Positions 1 through 7,667 of a stretch of DNA of 64,000 nucleotides are shown piece by piece (position 1 is the first letter of the stretch; the number at the start of each line of letters is the position of its first letter). The translations under genes were made by a program, and so were the position numbers. A model generated the notes under the pieces. It did not search any database and was not told the origin of the DNA. It saw nothing but the letters and a program-made list of their open reading frames with translations. This DNA comes from Desulfobacterales bacterium (GTDB taxonomy: Bacteria > Desulfobacterota > Desulfobacteria > Desulfobacterales > SpSt-501): NCBI GenBank assembly GCA_025454255.1, contig JALOOU010000021.1, forward strand, positions 1-64,000, written 5' to 3'.

Positions 1-83
1 TGGCAAATGGAGTGATGGCACGCTGCGGTACAGCTGCGATCCTATCGCAATCACACGGAATTATGCAGTGCCGCATTTTTTTA

Positions 84-112
84 TTGACACAACATGGCGG
101 CGCCAGTAGATA
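84..112 (+). promoter_or_regulatory. sigma-70-type promoter for the zinc-ribbon gene
   Basis: A perfect TTGACA (84-89), a 17-base spacer and TAGATA (107-112) lie about 50 bases before the ATG at 166. The -35 is consensus and the -10 is weak. No gene is seen in bases 1-165. Confidence 0.5.
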
Positions 113-165
113 AAGGTCAGCAATGTTGCTTTTATTTTAACTGACCAAACACATGGAGAAAAGCG

Positions 166-471
166 ATGCCCGTCCAGCCGACCGAAAAAGAAGAGGAATA
201 CTTCGCACAGCTCGAATTTGAACGTCTGAAAAAGGTGGAGCAGGAAAAGCAGCAGAAACTGGCCGCTTCCGAAAAGGAGCGGTTAAAAAAGCTTCATTAC
301 ATGCAATGCCCGAAATGCGGGATGCATCTTGTTGAAATCGAATATCGCGGCATCAAAATCGACCGCTGTTCGGAGTGTGAAGGCATCTGGCTTGACAAGG
401 GCGAGCTGGCGGGGCTAACCGATATGGGCGAAAACGTTCTCGGCAAGCTCTTTTCGGTTTTCAAGAAATAA
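166..471 (+). CDS. zf-TFIIB domain protein
   Basis: A 101-residue cytoplasmic protein. Residues 1-45 are a charged, Glu/Lys-rich helix that probably forms a coiled coil. Residues 46-81 form a four-cysteine zinc ribbon (Cys48, Cys51, Cys68, Cys71) ending in the IWLDKGEL signature of the zf-TFIIB family. The ATG at 166 is preceded by GGAGAAAAG at a normal distance and by a consensus -35 promoter. Family members are common in Desulfobacterota and have no established function, so nucleic-acid or protein binding is only inferred. It stands alone, with no co-directional neighbour within 1.3 kb. The next 270 bases downstream carry no gene I can support. Confidence 0.8.
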   Translation: MPVQPTEKEEEYFAQLEFERLKKVEQEKQQKLAASEKERLKKLHYMQCPKCGMHLVEIEYRGIKIDRCSECEGIWLDKGELAGLTDMGENVLGKLFSVFKK

Positions 472-688
472 ATCATCCCACCCGACGCCCTGGCGGGCGG
501 CAGCCTACCGAGAGGTCGTTTCAAATAAGCATAAGGAGATGGCTTCAGGCAGCAGTGACCGACGGCAGCTTGAAGATGGCAAGCAGCTTCTTTGCGTTCG
601 ATTTATCCAAGGCTATCGGCGCAGGGATCTGGCTCCCGGTTTCAGTAACTCTTTATCGTAACGTTTATATCGAGCGAAACAGGGATAA

Positions 689-724
689 GCTGGAGGCAGG
701 GTCAAATTTCACCCTGCCTCCAGC
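689..724. terminator. strong 14-bp hairpin after the PEP-CTERM gene
   Basis: A perfect 14-bp stem (689-702 with 711-724) encloses an 8-base loop, 21 bases past the stop of the minus-strand PEP-CTERM gene. Neither side has a long T-run, so it may act as a weak or bidirectional terminator, or be an isolated palindromic repeat. The rest of 472-745 shows nothing else I can support. Confidence 0.45.
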
Positions 725-745
725 AACAGACTGCAGAAAATCAAA

Positions 746-1246
746 TTAGTTGGTTTTAAACTTTCTTCTAAAACCAGCCAACCCGATCAAGCCTGCCCCA
801 AGAAGAAGCAGAGAAGCCGGCTCCGGTACCGCTTTGGGCCTGAGAAAGGAAATATGGCTAACGTCGTAGCGGTAGGTCGTGCCAGTTTGGAGAATATCAT
901 CCCCGTTAAAAAGTGATAATGGTTCAATACCATTATCATCTTTATACAGATACGATTTGTCATTTGGCCCATCTACCTTGACGAGGGCATAATCCCATGC
1001 GAATCCAGGATTATATGTAAAGTTGGTTTTACCACTTAAGCCATCTATTTTGAAAAAAGTATAAGACGAATTGATATTGTCCAGGGTCATTCCAAGGACA
1101 GTTGCAAAATAGTTCAATTCGTTTGCCTCGTTCGGAGGGCTAATAAATTCACTAGCCATTAATGTGTCTATAGGCACTGACCATGCCGGTGCCGCTACAA
1201 GAAGCATCACTGCAAAAAAACAAACCGGCAAACATGATTTTTTCAT
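746..1246 (-). CDS. PEP-CTERM sorting-domain protein
   Basis: A 166-residue exported protein. Residues 1-23 are a classical signal peptide ending in AWS. The body (about 24-135) has no family I recognise. The C-terminus carries the PEP-CTERM tripartite signal: VPEP at 140-143, a hydrophobic helix, and a basic tail (RRK). The signal is recognised by exosortase, and such proteins usually go to the outer surface or exopolysaccharide matrix. No exosortase gene is in the window. The ATG at 1246 has a clear GGGAGGA ribosome site. The leader of about 120-220 bases contains a probable c-di-GMP-I riboswitch and, upstream of it, a sigma-54-like element. This suggests control tied to surface or biofilm life. 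Confidence 0.85.
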   Translation of the reverse strand: MKKSCLPVCFFAVMLLVAAPAWSVPIDTLMASEFISPPNEANELNYFATVLGMTLDNINSSYTFFKIDGLSGKTNFTYNPGFAWDYALVKVDGPNDKSYLYKDDNGIEPLSLFNGDDILQTGTTYRYDVSHISFLRPKAVPEPASLLLLGAGLIGLAGFRRKFKTN

Positions 1247-1365
1247 AATTTCCTCCCGGTATCATCCACCTCTGAATGGAATAGTTCGAAAATTTTCAAT
1301 GACCAAGTCGGGTTTAATCAGTTGTCTCATGCGCAGATCTTTGACGCTTCGCGGTTTTTCTCCTC

Positions 1366-1446
1366 CTTCCGTGGCAACCAGGCTGTCTCCTTCTGAGATC
1401 CACGGCTTTCCGTCCTCAAGAAACCCTGAGGTAGGCTTTCGCTTGG
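1366..1446 (-). promoter_or_regulatory. probable c-di-GMP-I (GEMM-I) riboswitch
   Basis: Read on the minus strand, the segment contains GCGAAAGCCTACC, a CTCA/TGAG hairpin, then GGACGGAAAGCC, a GTGGATCTC...GAGAC stem, AGCC and TGGTTGCCACGG. The order GACGNAAAGCC ... stem ... AGCC-GGTTGCC matches the conserved core of the GEMM-I aptamer. It lies 120-200 bases before a PEP-CTERM gene. The first hairpin loop is not the usual GNRA tetraloop. I see no obvious terminator between it and the gene, so control could be at translation. Confidence 0.65.
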
Positions 1447-1481
1447 ATTATTTGCTTTCTGCCAACACATTTCGTGATTTA

Positions 1482-1496
1482 GCAAAAATCGTGCAG
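1482..1496 (-). promoter_or_regulatory. candidate sigma-54-like -24/-12 element
   Basis: The minus strand reads CTGCACGATTTTTGC. It matches TGGCACG-N4-TTGC at the -12 box and over most of the -24 box, but the invariant GG is TG. It lies about 36 bases upstream of the riboswitch, where its promoter should be. The AT-rich gap from here to 1801 holds no gene I can support. Confidence 0.3.
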
Positions 1497-1587
1497 TGTT
1501 TGCTGCCGGTCAAAAATTAGTGAATAATTAGCAAGTTATAAAAATAGAGCGTTGAATCCGGAAGCCTTTTGGTCACAACGGTAATCA

Positions 1588-1607
1588 AAAAAAGGGAAAA
1601 TATTCCC
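1588..1607 (-). terminator. possible intrinsic terminator
   Basis: On the minus strand a GGGAA/TTCCC stem with a 4-base loop is followed by seven T residues. No minus-strand gene directly upstream is visible, so it would only insulate the PEP-CTERM leader. Confidence 0.3.
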
Positions 1608-1801
1608 AAAAATAGGGCATGAACTAATCAGAGATGGGAATCAAGTAAGTCAATCTAAACTATCCTAGCAGGGGAAGGCCACATGGCATCATCCACTTTG
1701 GGTGATATTCAAACCGGCCTGCACAAAAGAACTACCAAGGCGCTATTGCCAGTTCCTCATCGCGCCTGGTAGAGTCATCATCAGGAGCAACTCGATCTGC
1801 C

Positions 1802-3730
1802 ATGGAAGCCACCGGGGCAACTAAAAACAAGGCCAGCCTCCTGCTGATGTTGCAGCGGCGTTTCTGGCCTCTCTTCTGGACCCAGTTTTGCGGAGCTCTC
1901 AACGACAACTTGTTCAAAAACGCCCTGGTGATTCTGATCACCTTCCAGTCCTACCAATTGGCGGGGCTGTCGGCCGAACAAGTCGTGGCGCTGTGCGGCG
2001 GGGTTTTTATTCTGCCTTTCTTTCTTTTTTCAGCGCTCGCCGGACAGATCAGCGATAAAGTCTCCAAGTCGACCCTGATGGTCTGGATCAAGGCCTGGGA
2101 GATTCTGGTCATGGCCGTGGGGGCGGTGGGGTTCTTGACCGGGAATTTCCCGTTGCTGCTCATGGTGCTCTTCATGATGGGCCTGCAGTCCACTTTTTTC
2201 GGCCCCTCCAAGTACAGCAGCCTGCCCGAGCTGCTCCCCGACCATGAACTGGTGGCCGGCAACGCCTACGTGGAAATGGGAACCTTTCTCGCGATTCTGC
2301 TGGGAACCATCCTGGGCGGCCTCCTGATCGGCGTACCAGACAACGGCGCCCGGCTGGTCAGCGCCGCGGTGTTGTTTTTTGCCGCCGCAGGCTGGTTGAC
2401 GAGTCTGAAGGTCCCATACCTGAAACCCGCCTGTCCGCTGCAGGTCGTGCAGGGCAACATTTTCAGCAGTACCGCCGGCATTCTCGGCGTAGCCCGGAGG
2501 AGCCGCAGCGTATTTCTCTCCATTCTGGCGATTTCGTGGTTCTGGATGCTGGGGGCGATGGTGCTGTCCATTCTGCCGGCCTACTGCAAGGACACGCTTA
2601 ACGCCGATGAGCATGTAGTGACACTTTTCCTTGCACTGTTTTCGCTGGGCGTCGGCATCGGTTCGCTGGTCTGTGAAAAATTGAGCTTCAAACAGTTGGA
2701 ACTGGGTCTGGTGCCGGTCGGCTCTTTCGGCATTTCCCTTTTCGCTTTCGATATTTTTCTCGCGGGCCAGCCCGCCTGGGCAAACGGCCAGGTTACGGTG
2801 GGGATTTTGCTGCGGTATGCAGCGGGCTGGCGTATCGTTGTGGACCTGCTGCTCTTTTCGATTTTCAGCGGGTTTTTCATCGTGCCGCTCTACACCCTGA
2901 TCCAACAGCGGTCAGAGGCGGCCCTGCGCTCGCAGATCATCGCCGCCAACAATATTCTGAACGCCCTCTTCATGGTCGTGGGAGCCTTGCTGCTGACCCT
3001 GCTGTTTGCCGCCGGGGCTGCGGTCCCCGATGTGTATCTGGTCATCGCCCTGCTGAATCTGGCGGTGGCCCTTTACATCTACACGCTGGTGCCGGAGTTC
3101 CTGTACCGCCTCATCTGCTGGGCGCTGGCGCGCTGTCTGTATCGCCTGAAAATCGAGGGGCGCGATCACATCCCCGTGCAGGGTCCGGCCATTTTGGTGT
3201 GCAACCACGTCACCTTCGTGGACTGGCTCATTCTCGCCGGCGCCACCCAAAGACCGGTGCGCTTTGTGATGCACTACAGTTTTCTGAAAATCCCCCTGAC
3301 CGGCCGCATCTTCCGCGACGCCAAGGTGATCCCGATTGCCGGTTCCAAGGAGAATCCGCTCATACTGGATGCTGCGTTTGACAGAATTTCGGAAGAACTC
3401 GGCCAGGGAGAGATCGTGTGCATTTTTCCGGAGGGCGAACTAACGCGCGACGGACGCCTCAACCCCTTTCGCCACGGTATCGAGCGCATTGTCAAGCGCA
3501 ACCCCGTGCCGGTGATCCCCATGGCCCTCCGTGGGATGTGGGGAAGTCTTTTCTCGCGCAAACACCGGAGCTATTGGTCAAAACTGCGTCACAACCGACT
3601 ATGGTCGCAAATCACGCTCACCATCGGTGAACCGGTCCGCGCCGATCAGGCACGGGCGCAGCTGCTGCAGCAGATTATCGGAAAAATGCTCGACGAAACA
3701 GCGCCGGCAATTGAAAAACGGCGGCATTAA
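1802..3730 (+). CDS. MFS transporter fused to 1-acylglycerophosphate acyltransferase
   Basis: A 642-residue two-domain inner-membrane protein. Residues ~15-430 form a major-facilitator domain resembling the lysophospholipid transporter LplT, with the early QFCGALNDNLFKN stretch typical of that group. Residues ~445-640 form a PlsC acyltransferase domain with the catalytic NHVTFVD (HX4D, His469/Asp474) and FPEG (543-545) blocks. This is the arrangement of the Aas/LplT phospholipid-repair system, but without the AMP-binding acyl-ACP synthetase that usually follows. The likely role is flipping lysophospholipid inward and reacylating it. The acyl donor is unknown. The ATG at 1802 has only a distant AGGAG (14 bases), so the start is less certain than the reading frame. 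Confidence 0.85.
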   Translation: MEATGATKNKASLLLMLQRRFWPLFWTQFCGALNDNLFKNALVILITFQSYQLAGLSAEQVVALCGGVFILPFFLFSALAGQISDKVSKSTLMVWIKAWEILVMAVGAVGFLTGNFPLLLMVLFMMGLQSTFFGPSKYSSLPELLPDHELVAGNAYVEMGTFLAILLGTILGGLLIGVPDNGARLVSAAVLFFAAAGWLTSLKVPYLKPACPLQVVQGNIFSSTAGILGVARRSRSVFLSILAISWFWMLGAMVLSILPAYCKDTLNADEHVVTLFLALFSLGVGIGSLVCEKLSFKQLELGLVPVGSFGISLFAFDIFLAGQPAWANGQVTVGILLRYAAGWRIVVDLLLFSIFSGFFIVPLYTLIQQRSEAALRSQIIAANNILNALFMVVGALLLTLLFAAGAAVPDVYLVIALLNLAVALYIYTLVPEFLYRLICWALARCLYRLKIEGRDHIPVQGPAILVCNHVTFVDWLILAGATQRPVRFVMHYSFLKIPLTGRIFRDAKVIPIAGSKENPLILDAAFDRISEELGQGEIVCIFPEGELTRDGRLNPFRHGIERIVKRNPVPVIPMALRGMWGSLFSRKHRSYWSKLRHNRLWSQITLTIGEPVRADQARAQLLQQIIGKMLDETAPAIEKRRH

Positions 3731-3741
3731 AAATCGTGGGT

Positions 3742-3927
3742 ATGAATTTCAAGGCGGAGTTGAAACGTTTGCCCGAGCGGCGCTCCGCGGCTGGGGTTGA
3801 GGTCGCTCTCGCAGGCGGTTTGGCGCTGCGCACGATGGGCATTTTTCCGTTGACGAAGGACGTGGACTTCCTGATCCCGGAGGAGAGCGCAGCGATCGTC
3901 GATAGGATCATGACGGAACTCGGCTAA
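3742..3927 (+). pseudogene. truncated nucleotidyltransferase-fold remnant
   Basis: About 61 residues matching the N-terminal third of small nucleotidyltransferase-fold proteins: an amphipathic start, then ALAGGLALRTMG and KDVDFLIP, which carry the GG and DxD-type active-site patterns. A stop follows at the MTELG position, where family members normally continue for another 100 or more residues. The frame ends 3 bases before the stop of the convergent transporter gene, so the 3' part looks deleted. Relatives are often antitoxin or AbiEii-like proteins. No partner gene is present. I read it as decayed, not as a functional small protein. Confidence 0.5.
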
Positions 3928-3930
3928 GGG

Positions 3931-4998
3931 TTATTCAGGTGTATCTTCCTTCTCCGGTGCAGGCGTTTCGGCCACCTCCGGGCCAAGCAGGATAGCAAGT
4001 GGCCGGGTCTGGGGGCTCGAGTCCAGTACAGTCAACAGCAGCATGGTAAGGGGCACCGCCAGGAACACTCCCACGGTCCCCAGCACCCAGCCCCAAAACA
4101 ACAGCGAAAGGAAAACCGCCAGCGTTGAGATGCCGAGCCCACGGCCCATGATTCGGGGCTCAAGGATGCTGCCGATTACCGTATTGACGACGATGTAGCC
4201 CAGCGCGACCAACAGTGTTACCTGCAAGTCGGTTTGCACGAGGGCCGTCAGCAGCGCCGGTACCGCCATCAGCAGGCCGCCGATGAAAGGGATGAAGTTC
4301 AGCAAAAAGGCCAGGATGGCCCACAAGGCAGTATAGTCTATCGCAAGCATCCACAGCCAGCCCCATATGCAAAGCGCCGTGGCCAGACTGGCGAGGCCTT
4401 TGATCAACATGTAGCGATTGATGCCGGTGAATAAACGCTCGAGCCTGAGTTCGGCCTCCGCATGGAGCCGAAAGGCCTTCTTCAGCTTGGTGTGAAGGCC
4501 GGGGGCCTCGAGCAGCATGAAGACGGCGGACAGCAGCACAAGCAGCCCGGTGCCGAAAGTGCTTCGCATGTTGGCCAGGGCAACCCGCACAAGATCGGTC
4601 GCTATGCTCGGGTCTATGATGTCCTTGACGGCTTCGCTGGCCATCTCTACACCGGTTCCTTCCAGCCAGAGGCCGAATTGATCTCTCAGCACAGTCAGAC
4701 GCTCACGATACCCGGGAAGGCTGTCACGGAATCCCTCCAACTGTCCGGTGAATACCAGCGCCAGAAAACTGCCGGCCTCAAGCAGCAGGATCACGGTTAC
4801 CGGCAAGGTGATGAATTGCGGCACGCGTTTGCGGCGCAGCCAGCGCAAGGGGGGCGTGAGAATGACCACAATGAATGCGGCGAGAAGCACTGGCCCCACG
4901 ATCGATGCCGCCGACTGCAAGGCGAGGATCGTAACGGCGATGGCCGCCGCGACGATCACGGCCCGGGCGATGGGAGAGAATCCACTGATAAGGCTCAT
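3931..4998 (-). CDS. AI-2E family transporter (PerM/TqsA family)
   Basis: A 355-residue integral inner-membrane protein. Two hydrophobic N-terminal helices (~12-55) and one at 63-85 are followed by a soluble segment (~90-150), then a dense set of helices (~150-330) with the GLASLATALCIWGWL and LNFIPFIGGLL stretches characteristic of the PerM/YhhT/TqsA family. The C-terminal ~25 residues are charged and acidic. Family members have been linked to autoinducer-2 export or Na+/H+ exchange, and substrate cannot be assigned from sequence. It is monocistronic. Its 5' side abuts the inverted repeat that borders the transposase gene. Confidence 0.85.
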   Translation of the reverse strand: MSLISGFSPIARAVIVAAAIAVTILALQSAASIVGPVLLAAFIVVILTPPLRWLRRKRVPQFITLPVTVILLLEAGSFLALVFTGQLEGFRDSLPGYRERLTVLRDQFGLWLEGTGVEMASEAVKDIIDPSIATDLVRVALANMRSTFGTGLLVLLSAVFMLLEAPGLHTKLKKAFRLHAEAELRLERLFTGINRYMLIKGLASLATALCIWGWLWMLAIDYTALWAILAFLLNFIPFIGGLLMAVPALLTALVQTDLQVTLLVALGYIVVNTVIGSILEPRIMGRGLGISTLAVFLSLLFWGWVLGTVGVFLAVPLTMLLLTVLDSSPQTRPLAILLGPEVAETPAPEKEDTPE

Positions 4999-5040
4999 AA
5001 TTGGATTCCTTGATAAAATGTAGAAGTAGAAGCAATAGAA

Positions 5041-5066
5041 GGGGACGCTCTCAACATTTGAACATT
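5041..5066. repeat. left inverted repeat flanking the REP-type transposase
   Basis: GGGGACGCTCTCAACATTTG is the imperfect reverse complement of the 33-base unit on the other side of the transposase gene (6102-6169). The arm ends at the transposase stop codon. Confidence 0.7.
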
Positions 5067-6067
5067 CAAGAAAGAGTGTAGCCGTTTTTCTGCGCTATAA
5101 CCTCGCCCCTCGCAACCGACTGGCTGACGGCGGTTATTGATATTTTCAGCCGCTTTGCCAGGGATGACATGTTCAGCCCAATGAGCCTGACCGCCCAGTA
5201 GCAGAGCAGACTGCGCGCTTCTACCCTTTGCCGATGCTTGCCGGCAGCCCATACCGCCTCCAAGGGCATACCCATTTGGGTTGCGACCCTTTGGGCGATC
5301 GTGTCAAGGTTCAGACCCATGGCCCTCAATTGGTAGCTTCGCTTAAGGTTTTCGTTTGCTGCTGCGAGGAGCTCATTCACATAATCGCCATCGCCAAGGA
5401 TGCGCTCATCACCCTTCATATACGCTTTCTGTCGCCGCTGTTTTTTGAGCTCTTCCCATCCACCAAGACTGCGAACCAGCCCTCCGCCGGTCAACTCTGG
5501 TCGCTGTCCGCGTTCGATTCCTTCGCACAGGAATGCGCGATAGTTCCAACGCGCCGAGCGCCCGCGGCGGCCGAATCGACTTAATACGGACTCGCTATCC
5601 TGCCAATCAGCCGTCTGCAGGCCCATGAGCACGCTATGGCCGCTGTAGGGGAAGCTATCGAGAGCCTCAACGCTGCTGACAATTCTGGCGCGCAGCGGAT
5701 TCAAATGAATATAGCGCACAAGTTCCAGTAAATAAGGCTCCTCTTGGCATAAAATGGACTTGTAGCGGTTCTGGAAAAGGTGCCCACAGCGCCGGTGGCG
5801 GTGGTTATAAACGACGGCATACCCTGTGAGCAACCGTCGCATCAGCCCGGCCACCGGGGAGAGGCTGGAGCGCAACAGCAGATGGAAATGGTTGGGCATC
5901 AGCGCCCAAGCATAACAGGCCGTCTGCGTTTCGGGTAGAAGCGACGCCAGTCGGTCAATAAAGCGACCACGGTCCAGGTCATCCTGGAAGATGACATTGC
6001 GGTTGATTCCGCGGCCAATAATGTGGTGAATGGCCCCCGGGGCATCGATGCGGGATTTTCGCGGCAT
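5066..6067 (-). CDS. REP-associated tyrosine transposase (RAYT, Y1_Tnp)
   Basis: A 333-residue single-strand transposase of the IS200/IS605-like REP-associated class. From the ATG at 6067 the protein opens with MPRKSRIDAPGAIHHIIGRG. The HUH metal site is MPNHFHLLL, and the catalytic tyrosine lies in the LVRYIHLNPLRAR helix. A C-terminal extension (~200-330) ends in a helix-turn-helix (LAKRLKISITAVSQSVARG). Length is normal for the long Deltaproteobacterial subtype. Imperfect inverted repeats lie at both ends, and the upstream one is duplicated, so the gene and its ends form a candidate mobile or recently mobile unit. An upstream in-frame ATG at 6103 lies inside the repeat and is less likely to be used. 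Confidence 0.85.
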   Translation of the reverse strand: MPRKSRIDAPGAIHHIIGRGINRNVIFQDDLDRGRFIDRLASLLPETQTACYAWALMPNHFHLLLRSSLSPVAGLMRRLLTGYAVVYNHRHRRCGHLFQNRYKSILCQEEPYLLELVRYIHLNPLRARIVSSVEALDSFPYSGHSVLMGLQTADWQDSESVLSRFGRRGRSARWNYRAFLCEGIERGQRPELTGGGLVRSLGGWEELKKQRRQKAYMKGDERILGDGDYVNELLAAANENLKRSYQLRAMGLNLDTIAQRVATQMGMPLEAVWAAGKHRQRVEARSLLCYWAVRLIGLNMSSLAKRLKISITAVSQSVARGEVIAQKNGYTLS

Positions 6068-6101
6068 GATGTGGTGGATATAACAGCAGGAAAAAAATTT
6101 C

Positions 6102-6169
6102 AAGTTTAAATATTAAGAGCGTCCCCCAAGTGCATTAAGTTTAAATATTAAGAGCGTCCCCCAAGTGCA
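6102..6169. repeat. two 33-bp direct repeats, right end of the RAYT element
   Basis: Two identical 33-base units (6102-6134 and 6137-6169) are separated by two bases. Each begins AAGTTTAAATATTAAG and ends CGTCCCCCAAGTGCA. Their reverse complement matches the arm at 5041-5066 across GGGGACGCTC and the following A/T-rich half. Confidence 0.9.
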
Positions 6170-6200
6170 AGTGCAGTGCCCATAAAACGGGCGCCTGGTG

Positions 6201-6599
6201 TCATTTGATTTTCCAGGTGGCGGGCCGGGAAGAGGTCGATGGGCTCCTCTCAACTGAAATCGTTTTGCCCCTGAACGTCAAAGCCCCCCCGCCGCCGGTC
6301 TTGACGCTCCAGCTGTAATCGCGGCCCATGTCCAGATCGAGCGCCGCAAAAAGGGACTCGTCATCGACCCAGCCGCCGTCTGAAATTTTAAGCTTGGACC
6401 ACGTCAGGGTCTCCCTGCTGTTCAGTTCGCTTTCGACCCATGCAAAGCTCTTTTCAACCGCCGTAGCGTCCAGAGCGGAAACCCGCGAAACGGCAAAGGT
6501 GCCGATGATGCTCAAGATGACCAGCACGGCAATGATCTCGATGAGCGTGAAGCCCTCGTCGTTCATTACCGGCTGCGTATGGAATTTTGATTTTTTCAT
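6201..6599 (-). CDS. orphan type IV prepilin-like / pseudopilin protein
   Basis: A 132-residue protein with an N-terminal type III signal: a short polar leader, then EGFTLIEI, where prepilin peptidase would cut after Gly and the conserved +5 Glu follows. A ~20-residue hydrophobic helix comes next. The C-terminal domain (~45-132) is soluble and has no recognised family. The ATG at 6599 is chosen because AGGAAG lies at ideal spacing. An upstream in-frame ATG at 6632 has none. No other pilus or type II secretion gene is in the window, so this is an isolated pilin subunit. It may use a machinery encoded elsewhere, or be residual. Confidence 0.75.
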   Translation of the reverse strand: MKKSKFHTQPVMNDEGFTLIEIIAVLVILSIIGTFAVSRVSALDATAVEKSFAWVESELNSRETLTWSKLKISDGGWVDDESLFAALDLDMGRDYSWSVKTGGGGALTFRGKTISVERSPSTSSRPATWKIK

Positions 6600-6761
6600 C
6601 TCAGCTTCCTGGGCAAAGTATCTTTCCTTCATTTCGAAACCCTTGACTTGCCCTACAGATATGCAATGATGGTGCCAAAAAATTAAAACAAATTGAAGAT
6701 GAACAAATTCATGGCGTTAAAGGTTTATTAGGGGCAAAAGAAGTCAGAATATGTAATTCCA

Positions 6762-6781
6762 TTTCATAAGTTTTTATGAAA
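6762..6781. promoter_or_regulatory. 8-bp perfect inverted repeat
   Basis: TTTCATAA and TTATGAAA (6762-6769, 6774-6781) are separated by four bases in the AT-rich gap between the prepilin and MaoC genes. It could be an operator or a small hairpin. No partner regulator is nearby. Confidence 0.25.
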
Positions 6782-6850
6782 AAAAATTCCTACTATAATC
6801 CAGCATCCCCAACGGGCAGTATGAATGAAATCGCCACGAGGAAGACGACC

Positions 6851-7324
6851 ATGGCTAACCCGATGCGGCAGCGTGCCATCAGTGGTGTGAGGCAGGGCGA
6901 TGTGTTCAAATGCCGGCGCACTTTTTCGCTCGCGGAAACCCTCTCCTTCGGCGACCTCACCCGCGACTACAACCCGGTGCACTACGACGAGCGCTGGGTG
7001 GCCCTCAAGGGCTACCGGGGAGTGATATGCCATGGGCTCCTGGTCGGATCGATGATCTGCGAATTCGGCGGCCAGGTCGGCTGGCTAGCCACCGGCATGA
7101 ACTTCAGGTTCAGAAAACCCGTTTACCCCGGGGATACGGTCGAGTGCACCGTCACGATCACTAAAGTCGAGGCGAGCGGGCGGGCCGAGGCGGAAGGCAT
7201 TTTCACCAACCAGAGGGGTGAGCAGGTCGGCAGCGTCCAGCTGAAAGGATTTTTGCCGTTGGCCCCGGAAAGTGAGCTTTTGAGGAAGATGACCGCGGAG
7301 GGAGATCCCACCAACAAACTTTGA
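6851..7324 (+). CDS. MaoC-like hydratase
   Basis: A 157-residue hot-dog-fold protein of the MaoC dehydratase family, most like R-specific enoyl-CoA hydratases (PhaJ type). The catalytic block FGDLTRDYNPVHYD supplies the Asp/His pair, followed by the oxyanion-helix stretch RGVICHGLLVGSM. The expected reaction is hydration of short or medium trans-2-enoyl-CoA. The start at 6851 is chosen because GAGGAAG precedes it at good spacing. The in-frame ATG at 6776 lacks any ribosome site. It is not in an operon: the upstream prepilin gene is divergent and the downstream genes are on the opposite strand. It lies at the edge between the AT-rich and GC-rich parts of the window. Confidence 0.8.
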   Translation: MANPMRQRAISGVRQGDVFKCRRTFSLAETLSFGDLTRDYNPVHYDERWVALKGYRGVICHGLLVGSMICEFGGQVGWLATGMNFRFRKPVYPGDTVECTVTITKVEASGRAEAEGIFTNQRGEQVGSVQLKGFLPLAPESELLRKMTAEGDPTNKL

Positions 7325-7334
7325 CCGCTTCCTA

Positions 7335-7440
7335 AAAACCCCACTATCTGCGTTGCGGTTCATCCCCTGGCGGCCGCGGCGTGCGATCCGCGCGCCGCAG
7401 CCACCACGGAATTTGCGCGTCTTGATCTTGGTTTTTTTAG
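7335..7440. repeat. dispersed intergenic repeat, family 1, copy A
   Basis: This segment shares order and sequence with 47410-47525: a C-rich AAACCCC/AAAGCCC start, TATC-GCGTTGCG-TTC, a GCGGCGT core, and a GCGC-CTTGATCTTGG-TTT end. The outer ends (AAA-CCC and GG-TTT) form an imperfect inverted repeat. No reading frame is conserved. Confidence 0.6.
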
Positions 7441-7496
7441 AGCGTCGTCCGTGTCAGGGACGTTTCACGGGCCTTTAAGAGCTTGCAGCGCCTCGG

Positions 7497-7619
7497 ATCA
7501 CGGTTGCCTGCAGGGCGGAAGGACGAATCGAAAGCGCCGCAGCCTGAACCGGTTGTGAGCACCTTCGCGCGGGCGGCAATCCCGCCTCGGCAGGACCCCC
7601 GGCCGTTAGACGGGGCTAT
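7497..7619 (-). repeat. dispersed intergenic repeat, family 2, copy A
   Basis: The reverse complement matches 54648-54765 over about 120 bases, with shared blocks CCCCGTCT, GGGGGTCC, GGCGGGAT, GTGCTCACAA, CGCTTTCGATTC and CAACCGT. It is in opposite orientation to copy B. The rest of the 7325-7667 gap shows nothing else I can support. Confidence 0.65.
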
Positions 7620-7667
7620 CCGCTTCGGTTAACTTCGATGGCGGCACAAAGGGGCCGTTTGCGCGGA

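Noticed and set aside
555-749. A 64-residue plus-strand frame
   Set aside because: No ribosome site, no motif, and it runs through the 14-bp hairpin at 689-724. Probably non-coding.
1164-1520. A 118-residue plus-strand frame
   Set aside because: It lies antisense over the PEP-CTERM leader and riboswitch, with no ribosome site or family match.
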